Positions 1 through 11,901 of a DNA stretch of 64,000 bases are shown here, piece after piece. Both the position numbers and the translations under genes were made by a program. Numbering within the stretch: position 1 is the stretch's first letter; every line of letters begins with the position of its first letter. Below the pieces are notes generated by a model. It made no database searches, was not told where the DNA came from, and saw nothing but the letters and a program-made list of their open reading frames with translations. This stretch comes from Paragyromitra xinjiangensis (lineage: Eukaryota > Ascomycota > Pezizomycetes > Pezizales > Discinaceae), in contig JBCAMK010000017.1 in assembly GCA_038503065.1 (NCBI GenBank), forward strand, positions 124,001 to 188,000. The letters run 5' to 3'.

Positions 1-886
1 TTGTGGCGAACTCACCAGGGATTGAACATACCAAGTTCGCCGGACTCAACTGCGACGACGATCCACCAAATCTAGGACTGGCAGAGCGATCACTGCAAGA
101 TCGTTGCGATCGAGAACGGGTGCGTCCGTCAAGTGACGAAAACGACTTATTCCTCGCTGAAGAGCTCATCCTCCGCGGAGACGACCAACACGAATTATCA
201 AGCGGGTCCTCATTCAACGGCGAGCTCGCAAACGACGACGGGAAGAACAATCCAAACGGATCAGCCGTCGGCGGAGGGGTTCTGAATTCCTCCGACATAG
301 GCGACATGGTCGAATCCGATGTCAACGAGCTCACACCCTCGCCACCCGGACTCCCTAGTTGCGGCCGTAACTGCTGTGCGCGACGCTGCCGAATTGATCC
401 TCCTTCTCCATACCCGAATCCACCGTTCTGATATCTCCGTGAACCGCCCGCCTGGTTTGAATCCTGCTCAGACCAGGTGTATGAGCGGATCGGCTGTCTC
501 TGCTGGAAATACTGCTTCTTCGCTGACCCATCCGGCTTGATTGCTCTCGACAGTGGAGTCTGCAATGGTAGCTGCCCCCCCGACTCGAGCTTAACCTTGG
601 GATCAAACGTAATGCTGCTCTTCCTCTGGCGGTTAGCCTGTTCCATGAAGCCACCGGTGGGCTTATAGCTACCGCTGGGATGATCATTGTTGAGACTGTT
701 CAAGGCGCTGTTTTCACGCGAGTCGTGGAGATGGGGGGTAGGGATTTGCATAGCGATGGGAGCGGAGTGGTTGATGGGGGAGCCATTGTGGGAGGAGAGG
801 GCAGAGCCCGTGAGGTGGCTCGTGCGCGGTGCTGAGTCGATTTTCAGTCTTCCAAACGTTGTGTGGACATTCGCACCACGGTCCAT
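1..886 (-). CDS. Ser-rich, disordered protein (5' part of a gene running off the left edge)
   Basis: Function is not recognised. Reading the minus strand from the ATG at 886-884 (MDRGANVHTTFGRLKIDSAP) there is one open frame to the window edge with no stop. Exon 1 is probably 32-886, because a consensus GTATGT donor lies at 31-26 after exactly 285 codons. The product is rich in Ser, Asn, Gln and Arg and has no folded domain in the visible part. A motif of Lys-Pro-Thr-Gly-Gly-Phe followed by a basic stretch and SSITFDPKV looks conserved rather than random, and the end of the exon has SR-like dipeptides. An N-terminal regulatory region of an RNA-binding or signalling protein is possible but unproven. 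The real domain must lie beyond the left boundary. Codon use in this frame is sensible, whereas overlapping frames are shadows. Confidence 0.7.
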   Translation of the reverse strand, partial: MDRGANVHTTFGRLKIDSAPRTSHLTGSALSSHNGSPINHSAPIAMQIPTPHLHDSRENSALNSLNNDHPSGSYKPTGGFMEQANRQRKSSITFDPKVKLESGGQLPLQTPLSRAIKPDGSAKKQYFQQRQPIRSYTWSEQDSNQAGGSRRYQNGGFGYGEGGSIRQRRAQQLRPQLGSPGGEGVSSLTSDSTMSPMSEEFRTPPPTADPFGLFFPSSFASSPLNEDPLDNSCWSSPRRMSSSARNKSFSSLDGRTRSRSQRSCSDRSASPRFGGSSSQLSPANLVCSIPGEFAT

Positions 887-3699
887 CGCACGTGCAGGAG
901 AACTGCACTTGTTGTTGTCCGGGGGGGGAGGGGTTTATATATAGAGGGTGTGTGAGGTTTTTTTTTTTATAGTTTTTTTTTTTAGCGTTTACGTGGGAGG
1001 CTTTCCTTTTCCTTGCTTCGTGATGCTATGACTGTGGGTGTGCTGTGACTAGAGTGTGGTGGCCTTTTGACGTGCAGATAAGGGCAGGGGTGGATGATTA
1101 GGGAAAAGTGCAACGGGCCGATGCTAGTGCGTGACGATGTCGGACAGGAAGTGTCTACGATGGATCGCTAAAAAGATCACAGACAGAGGGCGAACGGGCG
1201 TTTTATCTGCTGGAGAGGAGGAGGAGGAGGGGGAGGAGGGGGAGGAGAGGCAGAGAGGCGAGGCACAGAGTGATGATTGATTGTCTGGAGGGGAAGGGAT
1301 AAATCGGAGAGGAGGGGGGGAACGATAAGAGAGGGTGGTCTTCCACGGAAGCTGTATGTATGTATGTAGTGAATCTTTTATGTAACGGGGTATGAGAGGA
1401 GGATTTCTATGTGGTGGCCTCCGAAAGAGTGAGGAGGAGAACGAGGAGAGAGCGAGATCGGGGAAACAACGATCAAGATGGACGCGCACGATATACTTGT
1501 ACCCACCACACAAACAGATGGAAGGAGCGACGGCGAGAGATGAGCTGAGCAGCGAGACTCCCAGAAGAGCGTCAAGACCGGAATGAGGAGGACGATAGAC
1601 AGAGAGAGATCTCAGGGAGGCAAGCGGGTCTTGGCTTACGGAAGATGTCTGGCTGTCCGTTCAATGGGAAGCCTCCAAGCCAAGCCTCTCTCTCCCCACG
1701 ATTGAAAATTTAAGCTGCACGTGCGTCAGGAAACGAACGGTGGTAGGACGACGCTCCCCGGTTGGCTGTTCGTTTCGCGGGGCATTGCGTCTGTGTGCTT
1801 GGAATCCTTGGAAAGGGTGCGCAGTCGGATTTCCTCAGCACGGAAAGTGTGGAGAGAGAATCGAGTCAGCAGAAACTTGGAACCGCACCACCCATTCCAC
1901 ACACCCACACACACACAAAGGCAAAAGGGAGAAGCGAAACGGGCAAACCGACACTTGCCAAGACAGCGAGAAACAGAACACCCACCGGGGAAAGTGTGGG
2001 GGTTACCCAATCCAAGATTCACGGCGGAGCCGGCTCGCGTAGGGCCCCGATCGACTGATCCATATCCAACTGCGGTAAGGTCGAGTCTCGGAGAAAATTG
2101 AAACGATGGGCAGGGTCCAAGCCCTTCATTTTCCAGCGGAGCAGCGGGGAGACATTGTTTCTGTTCGAGCGTCATCTTCGAAGCGAGGATGGATACATGT
2201 ATGTACCTACCTGTATGTAGTTGCAGTCTATTTTGGCTTGCTGCCCGGTTGTCGGATCCTGACCGTTGACTCGCGGTTGTAGCTTCTTCTTATATTCGTC
2301 TGCAGACTCGTAACGAGCACAATCGTGCCTGTGCTCCACTTTCGCGCTTCTCTGTCGTGCAGTCTTCGTGTCGTGCAGTTTTAAAGTTGACGATCTTCAT
2401 TACTACGTAAAGCACTCACTCGTGAAATCTCAACTTCTCTTTTTCCCTTCCCCGCAGAAACCACGAATGATTGGCGAGGCGAGCATAATCGAGCATGATC
2501 CACGAGCATCAAGCTCAGCTTCGTGACAAGATGGCGGTGCTGACCGCCCATGACGAGCGACCACGTCCAATGTCGCCCGTGAAAGAAACACTTCACTTTT
2601 TCGCTTTAACCTTGGCTTCAGCGGTGTTTCTTTTTGTCAATGCCTTTCTTTTCTTTCCCCTCTTTTCTTCGCCGCAACGTTCACCGCACCAGTGGGTGAG
2701 TAGCGAGTTTCCCGAAACGATCAATGACGAGCGCAGCTTAAAAAAGAAACCCAACGAGAGCGTTCCCATCCAGTTGTTGAAAGCCATAACGGTTTCGCTT
2801 GGGAGATCATTTTTGGGCTTGTCTGCTGTTCACGGGCTGAATTCAAATCAATGAGATATTTCTAGAAATGGGTCTGGAAGTGAATGTTTGCGAGTTTCCC
2901 GTCCGTTTCCCATTCGTTTCGCTTGGTGTGGTTGTTGTTGTTCTGGATCAGGACAGCTAGCCAGCTCTGGCTGTGCGTCTTACAGCCCGCCGCGGACCCC
3001 TAAGTGCTCAATCTGGCGTGTGTGAGCTCAATGGGTCAGTGAAGCGAGTTGAGGAGTTGCTCTCTTTCTCTCGCGTCGTCTGCAGCAGTGAGCGAGCAGT
3101 GCAGAGAGCATTCGCCGACTCTGCTTCCTCTTTCACCCTCGCCTTCGACTGCTACTGGCTCGATAGACACGTTCCATTCCCCGGCTTCACATCAAGGGAG
3201 AAGTATAGTAAGAACTACTAACTAGGGTAGCAAGAGTAACCTTTGCTCCAAGCGTCCCACACCACCTCGCTCGCTCTCGTTCAATCATCGACTCTCTCCC
3301 CCCCAAAACAAAAAATATCCCCACCCACCCCCTCCCCTCCAGCTACCTATTACAACCCCCCCTCCCCAAGTTTCCAAATACTCAACCAGCCAGCCAGCCA
3401 GAGAGCGAGCCTCGTCACGCGTGCACGACTTCCCCCTCCCCACCCCCCGTTGTCCTTGCTGCTACATCTGCCGCTGTTGCTCGTGTCGCCTGCGAACAGC
3501 ACATGAGATTCTTTCGATCCTTTCGCATTCGATTTCTCACAACCTCGTCTTCTACCTGGGCGGCCGTTTTCCTATTAGTCGTGTACAGCTCAATACAATA
3601 AGCCCGTTCCAAAAATCCCAGGGTCCCTTTTAATACTTTTTTTTTTTTTCTACCCTTTTATTATAATTCAATACCCACCCCCGTCACCTGCGCGAAATC
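887..3699. other. intergenic / divergent promoter and leader region, no gene seen
   Basis: About 2.8 kb between the divergent Ser-rich gene (minus) and the tea4-like gene (plus). It holds poly-T and purine-rich tracts (about 960-985 and 1200-1320) and a strongly pyrimidine-rich, poorly coding stretch from about 3230 to 3660 directly before the tea4-like start, as expected for a fungal promoter plus 5' leader. The short open frames here are low-complexity and mutually overlapping, and I do not support any as a gene. Confidence 0.6.
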
Positions 3700-6395
3700 A
3701 TGACCCGCCCACAGATCGTCAGAGCTGGTAAGTCCACACCTGTCTCATTAAGCCATCATCCACGCGAGCCATGAGCGTCCGCAAGACGAGCACGAGTAAA
3801 GCTCCCGTCGTCTGCGTCCAGCAGACGACGTCGAAAACAGCACAGCCCCAACCCTCTTCTACCTCTTCTACACCAATCACGCCGTCTCCAGTCGTCTCTC
3901 GCGCAAGGGGAATTGTTTCCTTTGTGAACGCCGCTAAACGCTTCTTATCACCCACAGACACGCTCGATCTCCAACCACGCGACCGGGCATCCGCGCAGGA
4001 CCATAGCAACGCTCCGAACAGTCCGCGGGGCAGCCAGGGGTTTGCGCCGCATCAGGGCAGCGCTATCAGGAGTGTCGGCGAAGAGCAGGCTCAGGCGAGA
4101 CACGAGTTGGAGAAGTCGCAGGCACAGACACTCGATGAAGATGAGGTGGATAGGGATTTGGCGGGCAGCGAGAGCCTCACGGGGGATGAGGGTGGTTTCG
4201 ATGATGATGACGATATGGGGGATCGTATGTCGAGCTCACCGAGTATCGCTGATGGTGGGTATTCTAGATGAGACGGTGGGGGGGAATTGCTCGCTAATTG
4301 AATGCAGAGGATATCGATTTCGAGATGGTCTATGCTTTGCATACATTCACAGCAACCGTAGAAGGCCAAGCGAATGCCACTAAAGGCGAGCATATGGTAC
4401 TTCTCGACGATAGTAATTCGTACTGGTGGCTGGTCAGAATCGTCCGAGATTCTTCGATAGGTAGTTATATCATGGTACCTGGGGCTTTCACATGGAACAC
4501 ATCCAGCTGATACCGAGCGTTCCCGCTATTACAGGATACCTACCAGCAGAACATATCGAGACTCCAACAGAGCGATTAGCACGCTTGAACAAACACCGCA
4601 ATGTCGATCTCGCCTCCAATATGCTCAGCGATACTGCACACGAAAAGACAAAAAACCCACTCAGGAAAGCCATGCGCCGTCGTAACGTTAAAACTGTCAC
4701 TTTCACTGCCCCAACCTATGTTGAGGCTAGCGACTACGACTACTCTACCGACGAGGAGGGCGAGAATGGCTACGACACCAATGATGAAGACGAAGGCGGC
4801 GACCACGAAAGCCACACTAATGAAGCTGACACTACAGAAGGCTCTGGAAAGCCCATTGCTAAGCCTAAAATCACCCTGGACGATAAACCAAAGTCCTCGA
4901 TAAGCACAGTAGAAACAAAGATCGCTGGAGACGAGAACGTTAAGCTGCGACAGAACCCTACACCGTCTTCACTACGACATCCGGACTCGGCGGTGTTTAG
5001 TGATGATAAAGCAGAGACAAAGAAGATCACACTGACACCGAATCTGCTGAGAGACGATGGTGTCGATGGGCCGACATCAAGTCTCAAGGGACAGGGTTCG
5101 CTCGGTGGGGACAAGTCTGGAGGCCGAGATGGTATCACGAGCCCAGAACCAAGAGGCAAGGATGGGAAGAAGATGCGGAAGGGTGCGGGTGTGCTTGGAG
5201 GCCTATTCAAGAGACGCAATAAGAAGGGGAAGAATGACGAAGCTGATCTGGAGGATTGGCTTCATAGTTCGCAGGGTCAAGGACAAGATAAGCAGTCGAG
5301 TATCAGTTCGAGAGAATCTGAGGATAGTCAGATTGATGTGAAACGGGAGAAGGGAGATGCTCAGAAGAGACAACAAGAGCAGCAGATCCAGCAGCAGCAG
5401 CAGCAACAACAGCAGAAACCCATGGCGGCTGCTGGTGCGCCCTCGACGATTCGCAAGGTTGAGCCGGAGACTGAAACTAAGGAAGAAGTAGCAGTACACG
5501 GGCCAACTCTGCAGCAGAAGCAATCTTTCGAAATGCAACGATCAGGCTCTGGCACGAAGCCCACTGCTGTATACTCTCCCGAAAAGCGATCACTCTCGAA
5601 TTCATCACGCAGCAGCGAAACCGAAAGAGGTCCTCCGCCACAAGAGAAACCAATTGCTGTCAACTCCCCAGTCGAAACGAAACCCTCTGAACCTACACCT
5701 CAGCGGGAACAACCACAACCTCTCCGGCAACTATCCACCGAAAATAACGGTAACAGTGGTAACAATGGCACCAACAGCCCTTCTAAGCCCGCCTACCAAA
5801 AAATCGCCTACCAACCGTACCGTGCCAACCCCAGTCCCGAACAACCGGCCGCCCAAACACCTGTGGATCGTCTCTCTGAATCTCCTGAGCAAATCTCCTA
5901 TCACGATGCTACCGACCAGCCCGATCTTATCGACACGACTTCTAGCGGGGACGACACTTCTTCCTCACCTGTGGAATCTCTTCCAGAAATCATCGAGCGA
6001 GCCGCTGACTCCTCCCCAGCACCCATCGTGGCAGCCGAAGAAAATAATACAATCACACGAACATGGAGTGACTGGAGCCTGCGGACATACTTCGAAGATG
6101 ACAACGATGTGCGGGACATGCTCATTGTCGTTCAACAGGACAAGAGCGGAAGTGGCGTAGTAAGAAAGGATCATCCCGATATCGTCCCGCTATTTGAAGA
6201 CGCGAGTACAAGGCTTGCGGACATAACTAAGGTATTTTTTCCCCCGAGACCCTGGGCCGCGAAACCGTTTTCGGATCCGGACGCACTCCTATCGCTGCAG
6301 CTCGGAGATTGGATACTGATGGTGTTGGTGTTGGGATATAGCGGTTGGATGGCATGCTAGGGGATTGGCTACAGAGGAAGGTACGAACACGGTAG
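3700..6395 (+). CDS. teaC: SH3-domain cell-end polarity protein, Tea4/TeaC (Bud14-like)
   Basis: Probably a cell-end marker that links microtubule ends to actin and formin and recruits PP1 phosphatase at hyphal tips (role known for S. pombe Tea4, A. nidulans TeaC and yeast Bud14). Five exons: 3700-3727, 3958-4254, 4308-4460, 4535-6231 and 6342-6395, giving 742 residues with the frame closed throughout. Exon 1 encodes only MTRPQIVRA. The SH3 domain is at about residues 110-175 (FEMVYALHTF, then YWWLVRI and IGYLPAEHIETP). Just downstream, KTVTF fits an RVxF-type PP1 docking motif. An acidic stretch, a long disordered region and a poly-Gln run (about residue 440-455) follow. The last 17 codons come from a small exon (RLDGMLGDWLQRKVRTR) whose donor is GTATTT; without this splice the frame ends at 6360 in unrelated sequence. 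High confidence in family, moderate for the last exon. Confidence 0.9.
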
Positions 6396-9163
6396 CTGTT
6401 CGTTCTTTCTTTCTTTCCTTTGGAGTGTATATTTTTGACGAATTTCTTTTGCCGAGTGCTTTTCTTATATCTACTTTCGTATCTTTCATGCCGTGGAGCA
6501 TGGGGAGGGGATCTTGTTAGTTTTTTGTTGGGCGTCTTGGGATGGGCAAAGGATTGTTTGAAAAACTTCGGTTACTTTTGAAGACGGAGTTTTGTCTAGA
6601 AGATTTATCCATCTACTCTAGAGGAGGAAACGGAGCGAGAGAGAATGAGTAAGATTACACTACCGACTGCTATCAGCATGTTTTTTTTTTTCCTTCACAC
6701 TTTTACCACTATTGTCTTTTCATCTCATCTCATGAGAATGATCTTCTCACTGTTTCTATACCTTCTATTTCCCCCAAGAGGGCCACCGCCGTTTCTCATC
6801 AGCTGTCTAGCACGCTGACCCGGCGAAGAAAACAAATGTCTATGTGTAAACATAAGTACTCCTGCACCTCCTAGGCAGGCCCTCGGTTTCTTTTCCTTCT
6901 CTTTTCTATAAATATTGGTCTGGTGATCTATTTTTTTTCTTCTTTTCCCTTTTCCCTTTGACTGGAGGCCGGATTTCTTTGATGGGGGGGGTTTTTTTCT
7001 TCCTGCGTAAGGGCTGAATTGGATTCAGAGGAGAATGTTTCTTTTGTTTTGTTCGCTGTGCGGTAACTTAGTATTCATCCATCCTACTCTTTTAAAAATT
7101 GTTTTTTTCCAAAATAGCGCTTTGCGTGGGTTAATCGAGTTTCCGTTTCATCCGGTCAGCGTGCAGGGAAAACTTTTCGTAGTTTGCAGTTTTTGGGCTC
7201 GTGATGTGAGGTTGCTTTTTGAACGGGTTTTGGTTTTAGTATGGGTGTGGTCATGGTGTTTGGTCATGGTGTTTGGATGGTTGGGTCAGGTGGTAGAACC
7301 CTAGCCCTGTGTGGATAGGCGCGTCACGAGATTGCACTCGGGGTTTGGGTGTGCAGATCGAAGTTGGCTATTTATATTGATGGTCGTGGTTGGTCTGGTG
7401 AGGTACGTTTTCCTGGTTTACTTACGGCTATAGGGCAAGTACTCTTAAATCATCCCATTTAGTATTCTTGTAGGGCGGGTGTTCTTATGTGCGGAATTCT
7501 TAGGGCGGTTGTACTGTATTTGTAATCTGTTGCTAGGTTGGGCCTATTATTTAGTTCAGCTTACCCTTACAGGGAAGTGTGAATGAGTAGTAATCTAGTA
7601 GCTACTGGATTTCGAGTGATATTCCGTGAAGTGGGTGATAGCTAGCACTTATCCGGAGGGCATGTCTATAGAAAGTTTTAGCAGCTAAGGGTATATTTCC
7701 CGGTGTGGGTGATTGGAGGGTTTGTGGGTGGTGTTGGAGATGCTCTCTAGTACGGGGGGTCGGGAATGATTGAGAGACAGGCACCCGAGAGAGCTATTTA
7801 GATAGGGGCCGTACTGCCCAACTCCAGCAAGAAAGCAATCGGGCCTTCTATTCCTCCCTACGTGCCCCAATATTACAACAGGTGGGAGTTACGGATGTAC
7901 GAGTGACATCTTGTGGTCCTAGTGGAGCCTGTAGTCTTGTGGGCGTTTTGGTTTCAAAAAGGGTAATTTTCTGGGGATTTTATGTTCTGAGACATGTTGT
8001 TGGAGAGCATAGTGCCGCTTCAAACCTCGCCTACCATCAGTAGTGATGAATTAATCACAACCACGCTGAGTTCCGCACTGTGAGTCGTTTGGCAAAGCTA
8101 CAACTCCCTCACCCCTGTATATACGTTCCGTTTATCATTAGCCCGGGTTGCTGTTGTGAAGGCATAGTGTTTTACATGCTTTTGTAGCTGCTGATAGGCT
8201 GGGCTAGTATTTCGATTGCCTAGATTGATTGTCAGTTCTCTGACCAACTTGAAAAGGTGTGAGTGATCTACCTATATTTTCCGGGGACATTTGCAGCACT
8301 CAAGAAGCCCCTTTTAAGGACGCGTTGTCATTGATGGAATGATTTAGGGTCTTAAAGCGCCACAATCTCGGGCCCAGCCCTAGCCCTCGAAGTAGCCTAC
8401 GATAGGTAGGTAGGGAGGGAGGGAATGGAGATGAGCCTAAAGGCGCCACCCCCTTTCCTTATGGCGTGACGTTCTGCTTGATTTAACTTGGGTATGGGAT
8501 AGCATAGTGGAGGAGCCTTAGGGAGAGTTGCCCGATGCTCCCGCCGTTCTATAATTTTAGATGAAACCATTCGGGAAATCTTTAAGTCGTATGCTGTGTA
8601 TCGTCATAAGATCTTGTATGTAGTAGGGATGGTAATCCCGATCTGGAGTATTCGGTGAAATAACTAACCAACTAATGCAAGTTCGAATCCTGCTCCGGCC
8701 ACAAATCAATTTCTGGGGCTTTTTTTCGCCCTTCTCCGTATCAAGGCTTACGTTTTGCAGCGGGTATAGCTAGGCCTCAATGGCAATGGGAGCGTGATAG
8801 AATGGCAGCTGGCTTTGTTTGATTCACTACATGTAATTGGTTAGGTAAAATTCGGGAAGCATTGTTGAATGTGATGCAGGTTTTTTGCTGATGCTTGAAG
8901 CTCTCAATATTTAATCCAAGAATTTTGTTTCCCTAAGCCAGTTATCCGCCATCCTTCGGATTCACTCCTGCAATAATTCCGCTCTGAATTTACTGTTCTC
9001 CATACTACATAGCCTCAAACAAGGTTTAATAACTCTAGGGCTAGGGGGCGGCTGATATTTGGCTTATGGGTTGTACAATCCTCGTAAAAGAAACTATTAT
9101 ACCTCTCTCGTTTCTTATATTACTGAATAAATTGTAGGACTAGAATGAGCACCGATTCTACAC
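6396..9163. other. intergenic region, no gene seen
   Basis: About 2.8 kb. The first 600 bp are T-rich 3' UTR and terminator-like sequence after the tea4-like gene. The rest is unannotated DNA with only short, unsupported open frames. One tRNA-like 3' fragment near 8675 is listed separately. Confidence 0.5.
8675..8702 (+). tRNA. tRNA-like 3' half (T-arm plus acceptor end), probably a relic
   Basis: The string GTTCGAATCC followed by TGCTCCGGCCACA looks like a tRNA T-loop with part of the T-stem (one mismatch) and the 3' acceptor strand. I could not find the matching 5' acceptor strand, A-box or anticodon arm within the preceding 100 bases, so an intact gene is not supported. It may be a tRNA or SINE remnant, or chance. 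Confidence 0.15.
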
Positions 9164-10288
9164 TTAGCAAAGTACACAAGAAAATCGTGCCTCTAACTCT
9201 TTAATCCTGTCGCCCATCTCTTGAATTATCTGCTGGTTCAATCTTGCCTGTGCCTCGTTTGCTTCTTTCAGTTCTTTAATCAGTACATCATAATGCGCCT
9301 GAATTTCCTTTACCAATTCCATATTCTTTGACACAGATGCAATCTTAACCATTTCTCTCATTTCTGCTAGCTCTTTTTCGTGTTGAGTTTGCAGAGCCTT
9401 CAAACCATCCATGACTTCCTTCCCAGCCGAAGTTTGTCCTAGATTTCCGTATCTCTGAAGCTCAGCCTGTATTTGTAATACTACCGGCGAGTTCTCCAAA
9501 ATCTTCTCAACGATTTTAAGTGCATAATCCTGGGTTCCATCGTGTCCAACCGCTTTTGCACCAGCCGCGATCATCCCGCCCCAGAACCTACCAGTCCCGA
9601 TAAGTTCGTTATATCGTGCCATTCCTTCTTGATGGTCGATCCTGTTCCACATTGTTGTCACCAAGACTACATTGCCGAAGTTATCCTCTCCAACTAATTT
9701 CCTGAACATCCTCAGGTTTTTCATTGCCGTTCTTCCTACCCTTGGATCTGTGATACGGTGGAGATATAAGATTCCAGAAAGCCGGACATCCCGGCCTTTA
9801 GAGAGTTTCAAGTATTGGGCGATGATTTCGAGGATGTCGGCGTCAGTCCGATCGGTGTCATCAAATCCTGGGGTATCGATGAAGTGAACCGAATGGGAGC
9901 CTATTTTTGTTGATACGATTTCGATATCCTGGGTGCCTATTTATTCGGTTGGTTAGTAGAAATGCTTGTGAGATTTATGTATTCCCTTTGGAATTGAAGT
10001 TACAATGGAAAGGAAGGACCAAAACCTACAGGCTTGCAACCCATGCCCAATTTTCACAGGCTTTCCTGTGACTGTGCTAATGAATGTTGATTTTCCAGCA
10101 CCAGTCATTCCCATCACTGCAATCAAAATATCTCTTGAGGAGGCCCATGGCGCAGCCCAAGACGAATTTTCCTGGTTCTCGGATGTACGTTTTGTGAAAT
10201 GGTTTTCTTGGCGGTCTTCTGGGTGAATGTTTTGGCCCCGATGGCGACTGGAGCGAGTTACTGCCAGCTGGGATGCTTCGCCGGACAT
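9164..10288 (-). CDS. P-loop GTPase with coiled coil and CaaX-like C-terminus
   Basis: A fungal GTPase of the AIG1/MMR_HSR1-like class; cellular role unknown. Two exons on the minus strand, 10030-10288 and 9164-9936, give 343 residues with a closed frame. The intron runs from GTAGGT to AATAG. Start chosen at MSGEASQLAV because the longer open frame upstream is not conserved in character. Walker A is GMTGAGKST at residues 60-68 and the G3 motif DTPGF at 107-111, followed by DDTDRTDADI. A canonical NKxD (G4) is not visible; VTTMWNRID sits where it would be expected. Residues about 240-335 form a charged coiled coil. The protein ends in SCVLC, where CVLC fits a CaaX prenylation box. A diverged paralogue lies 1.6 kb away on the opposite strand. 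Confidence 0.85.
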
Positions 10289-11901
10289 GGGAGATAGGAA
10301 ATGGCAGGTAAGTGGTGATATGGATGTGGGATACTCTATGAGTACATGGTGTGAGAATTGAGCTGTGCGAAAACTGAATTCATCGGGCGTCTTATACACA
10401 ATATTTTCTTGATTCGTTGTGGAGAATGTGATCCTGGGTTATTCCTGGTTTTTCATGGTGACATGTCATAGATGAAGGATCTGGGCAAGTCTCCTTAAAT
10501 GATCTATTAAGGAAACTGTGGAGAGAGCAGGTATGTTACATTTTTGTCATGTGCCGCGGCGTAGGCATACATGTAGGCATGCGTGTCAAGCCCACTGTTG
10601 CCTAGGCGTCAATCAGCGAATAAACGCGTCCAAACTTATCGTACCTACATGTATTCGCTAGATTTTGCGATATAGGGATACGGGGTAGATAATCGAAATA
10701 CGGCTTCGACAGCTATTGCTTTAGGTTGGTTTGGATCCTGATCGTTTAATTACTCGCCATCGTGTTCTTATGCAGCATATTGGCCTCTTCTGACCGGTAC
10801 CGGTTGGACTAATCTCGGGATGCACTTTTGTTATTGTATGTATTTTCGTTGGCCATAACCCCGCTCCGAACTACTCCACCATCTAGAGCAGAGTGATCTG
10901 CGGGCACATGCGATGAAGGGAATTCGTGGTAGTTTAAATCAACAGAACTGGCTAGACACTTACTGTCAGGTTTATGAGTTCTGGTTGTCCATAATTTAGG
11001 TGGATCCTTACGGGAAAGTGATAATGGAGCTCGCGATTAGGAGCAATTAATTTCCTATCACATGCTGGCCTTTGTTCAACTGTCTTATGAACATTGTGCC
11101 TCTTCGCCGTGTTCTGGGTTGCTTCTTATTGGCTTTTGATTTCGAGTCCACGATAGTTTCCGGAAGCGATACCACGAAGTATGATTGGTATTATTAATTT
11201 GAGGTGGGAGCATTGTGGCAGTGGATGGCCCCACACCCCAACTGTGTGAGGGGAGCAGGGCTCCGACTGGTGTTATGAGCATTGGGGCTCAACTGCAGCT
11301 ATCATATCTAACCTGATAGTAGGATTTGTGTCGTCTTGACCAGTAAATGTGCATATACTATGATCTCGATCCGGCTTGTATGCAATAGCTGAGATAACTA
11401 TTATGGTATCATATCCTACCTATCTATACTTAACGGCTAACGTTTTGCCACTTAATTCAAAGTCTTGTGGTAACGCGGCCTTAAAGGTACATCTTTTCGT
11501 GATTTCTTCCAATTATCCCGGGTCTGTCATATCACGGGGAGCTCAACCTTAGCGAAGAGGCGCTCCAGAGATCTCGATCAGCGGCTCTTAAAAAGTAATT
11601 AAAATCCCGCAAAACGAGGCTGTAAACGAAGTGCAAAAGACATCAAGTGCTTTTAAAAAACCAAGATTCATGATGAAGTATGGTTGGTTTAGATCTTTAA
11701 TTGCAGAATGGGCTGCTTCTGCATACCTGCAAGCTGCACGACCACTTAATGTATGTTGCACGGCCTGGGGGCTATTGACTTATGGAGACAAGTATATCTA
11801 TTCCCCCAAACTCAAAGGATTAATCTGATACAAAGAAATCTGTATCGGAAACCTCAGCTCTGCTTAAAACCTGCCCTCACTAAAAAGTTCATCTCAGAAA
11901 A
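10289..11901. other. divergent intergenic region between the two GTPase genes
   Basis: About 1.6 kb between divergent paralogous GTPase genes, so it should hold both promoters. The palindromic octamer TACATGTA occurs twice here (10568-10575 and 10646-10653). I see no convincing coding region. Confidence 0.5.

Noticed and set aside
1124..2175. Several 100-150-codon frames on both strands
   Set aside because: Mutually overlapping, low-complexity, without plausible splice partners; they lie in the divergent promoter region.
4770..5538. Minus-strand open frames of 110-150 codons, including Leu-rich ones
   Set aside because: Antisense shadows of the tea4-like exon, including the reverse of its poly-Gln tract.
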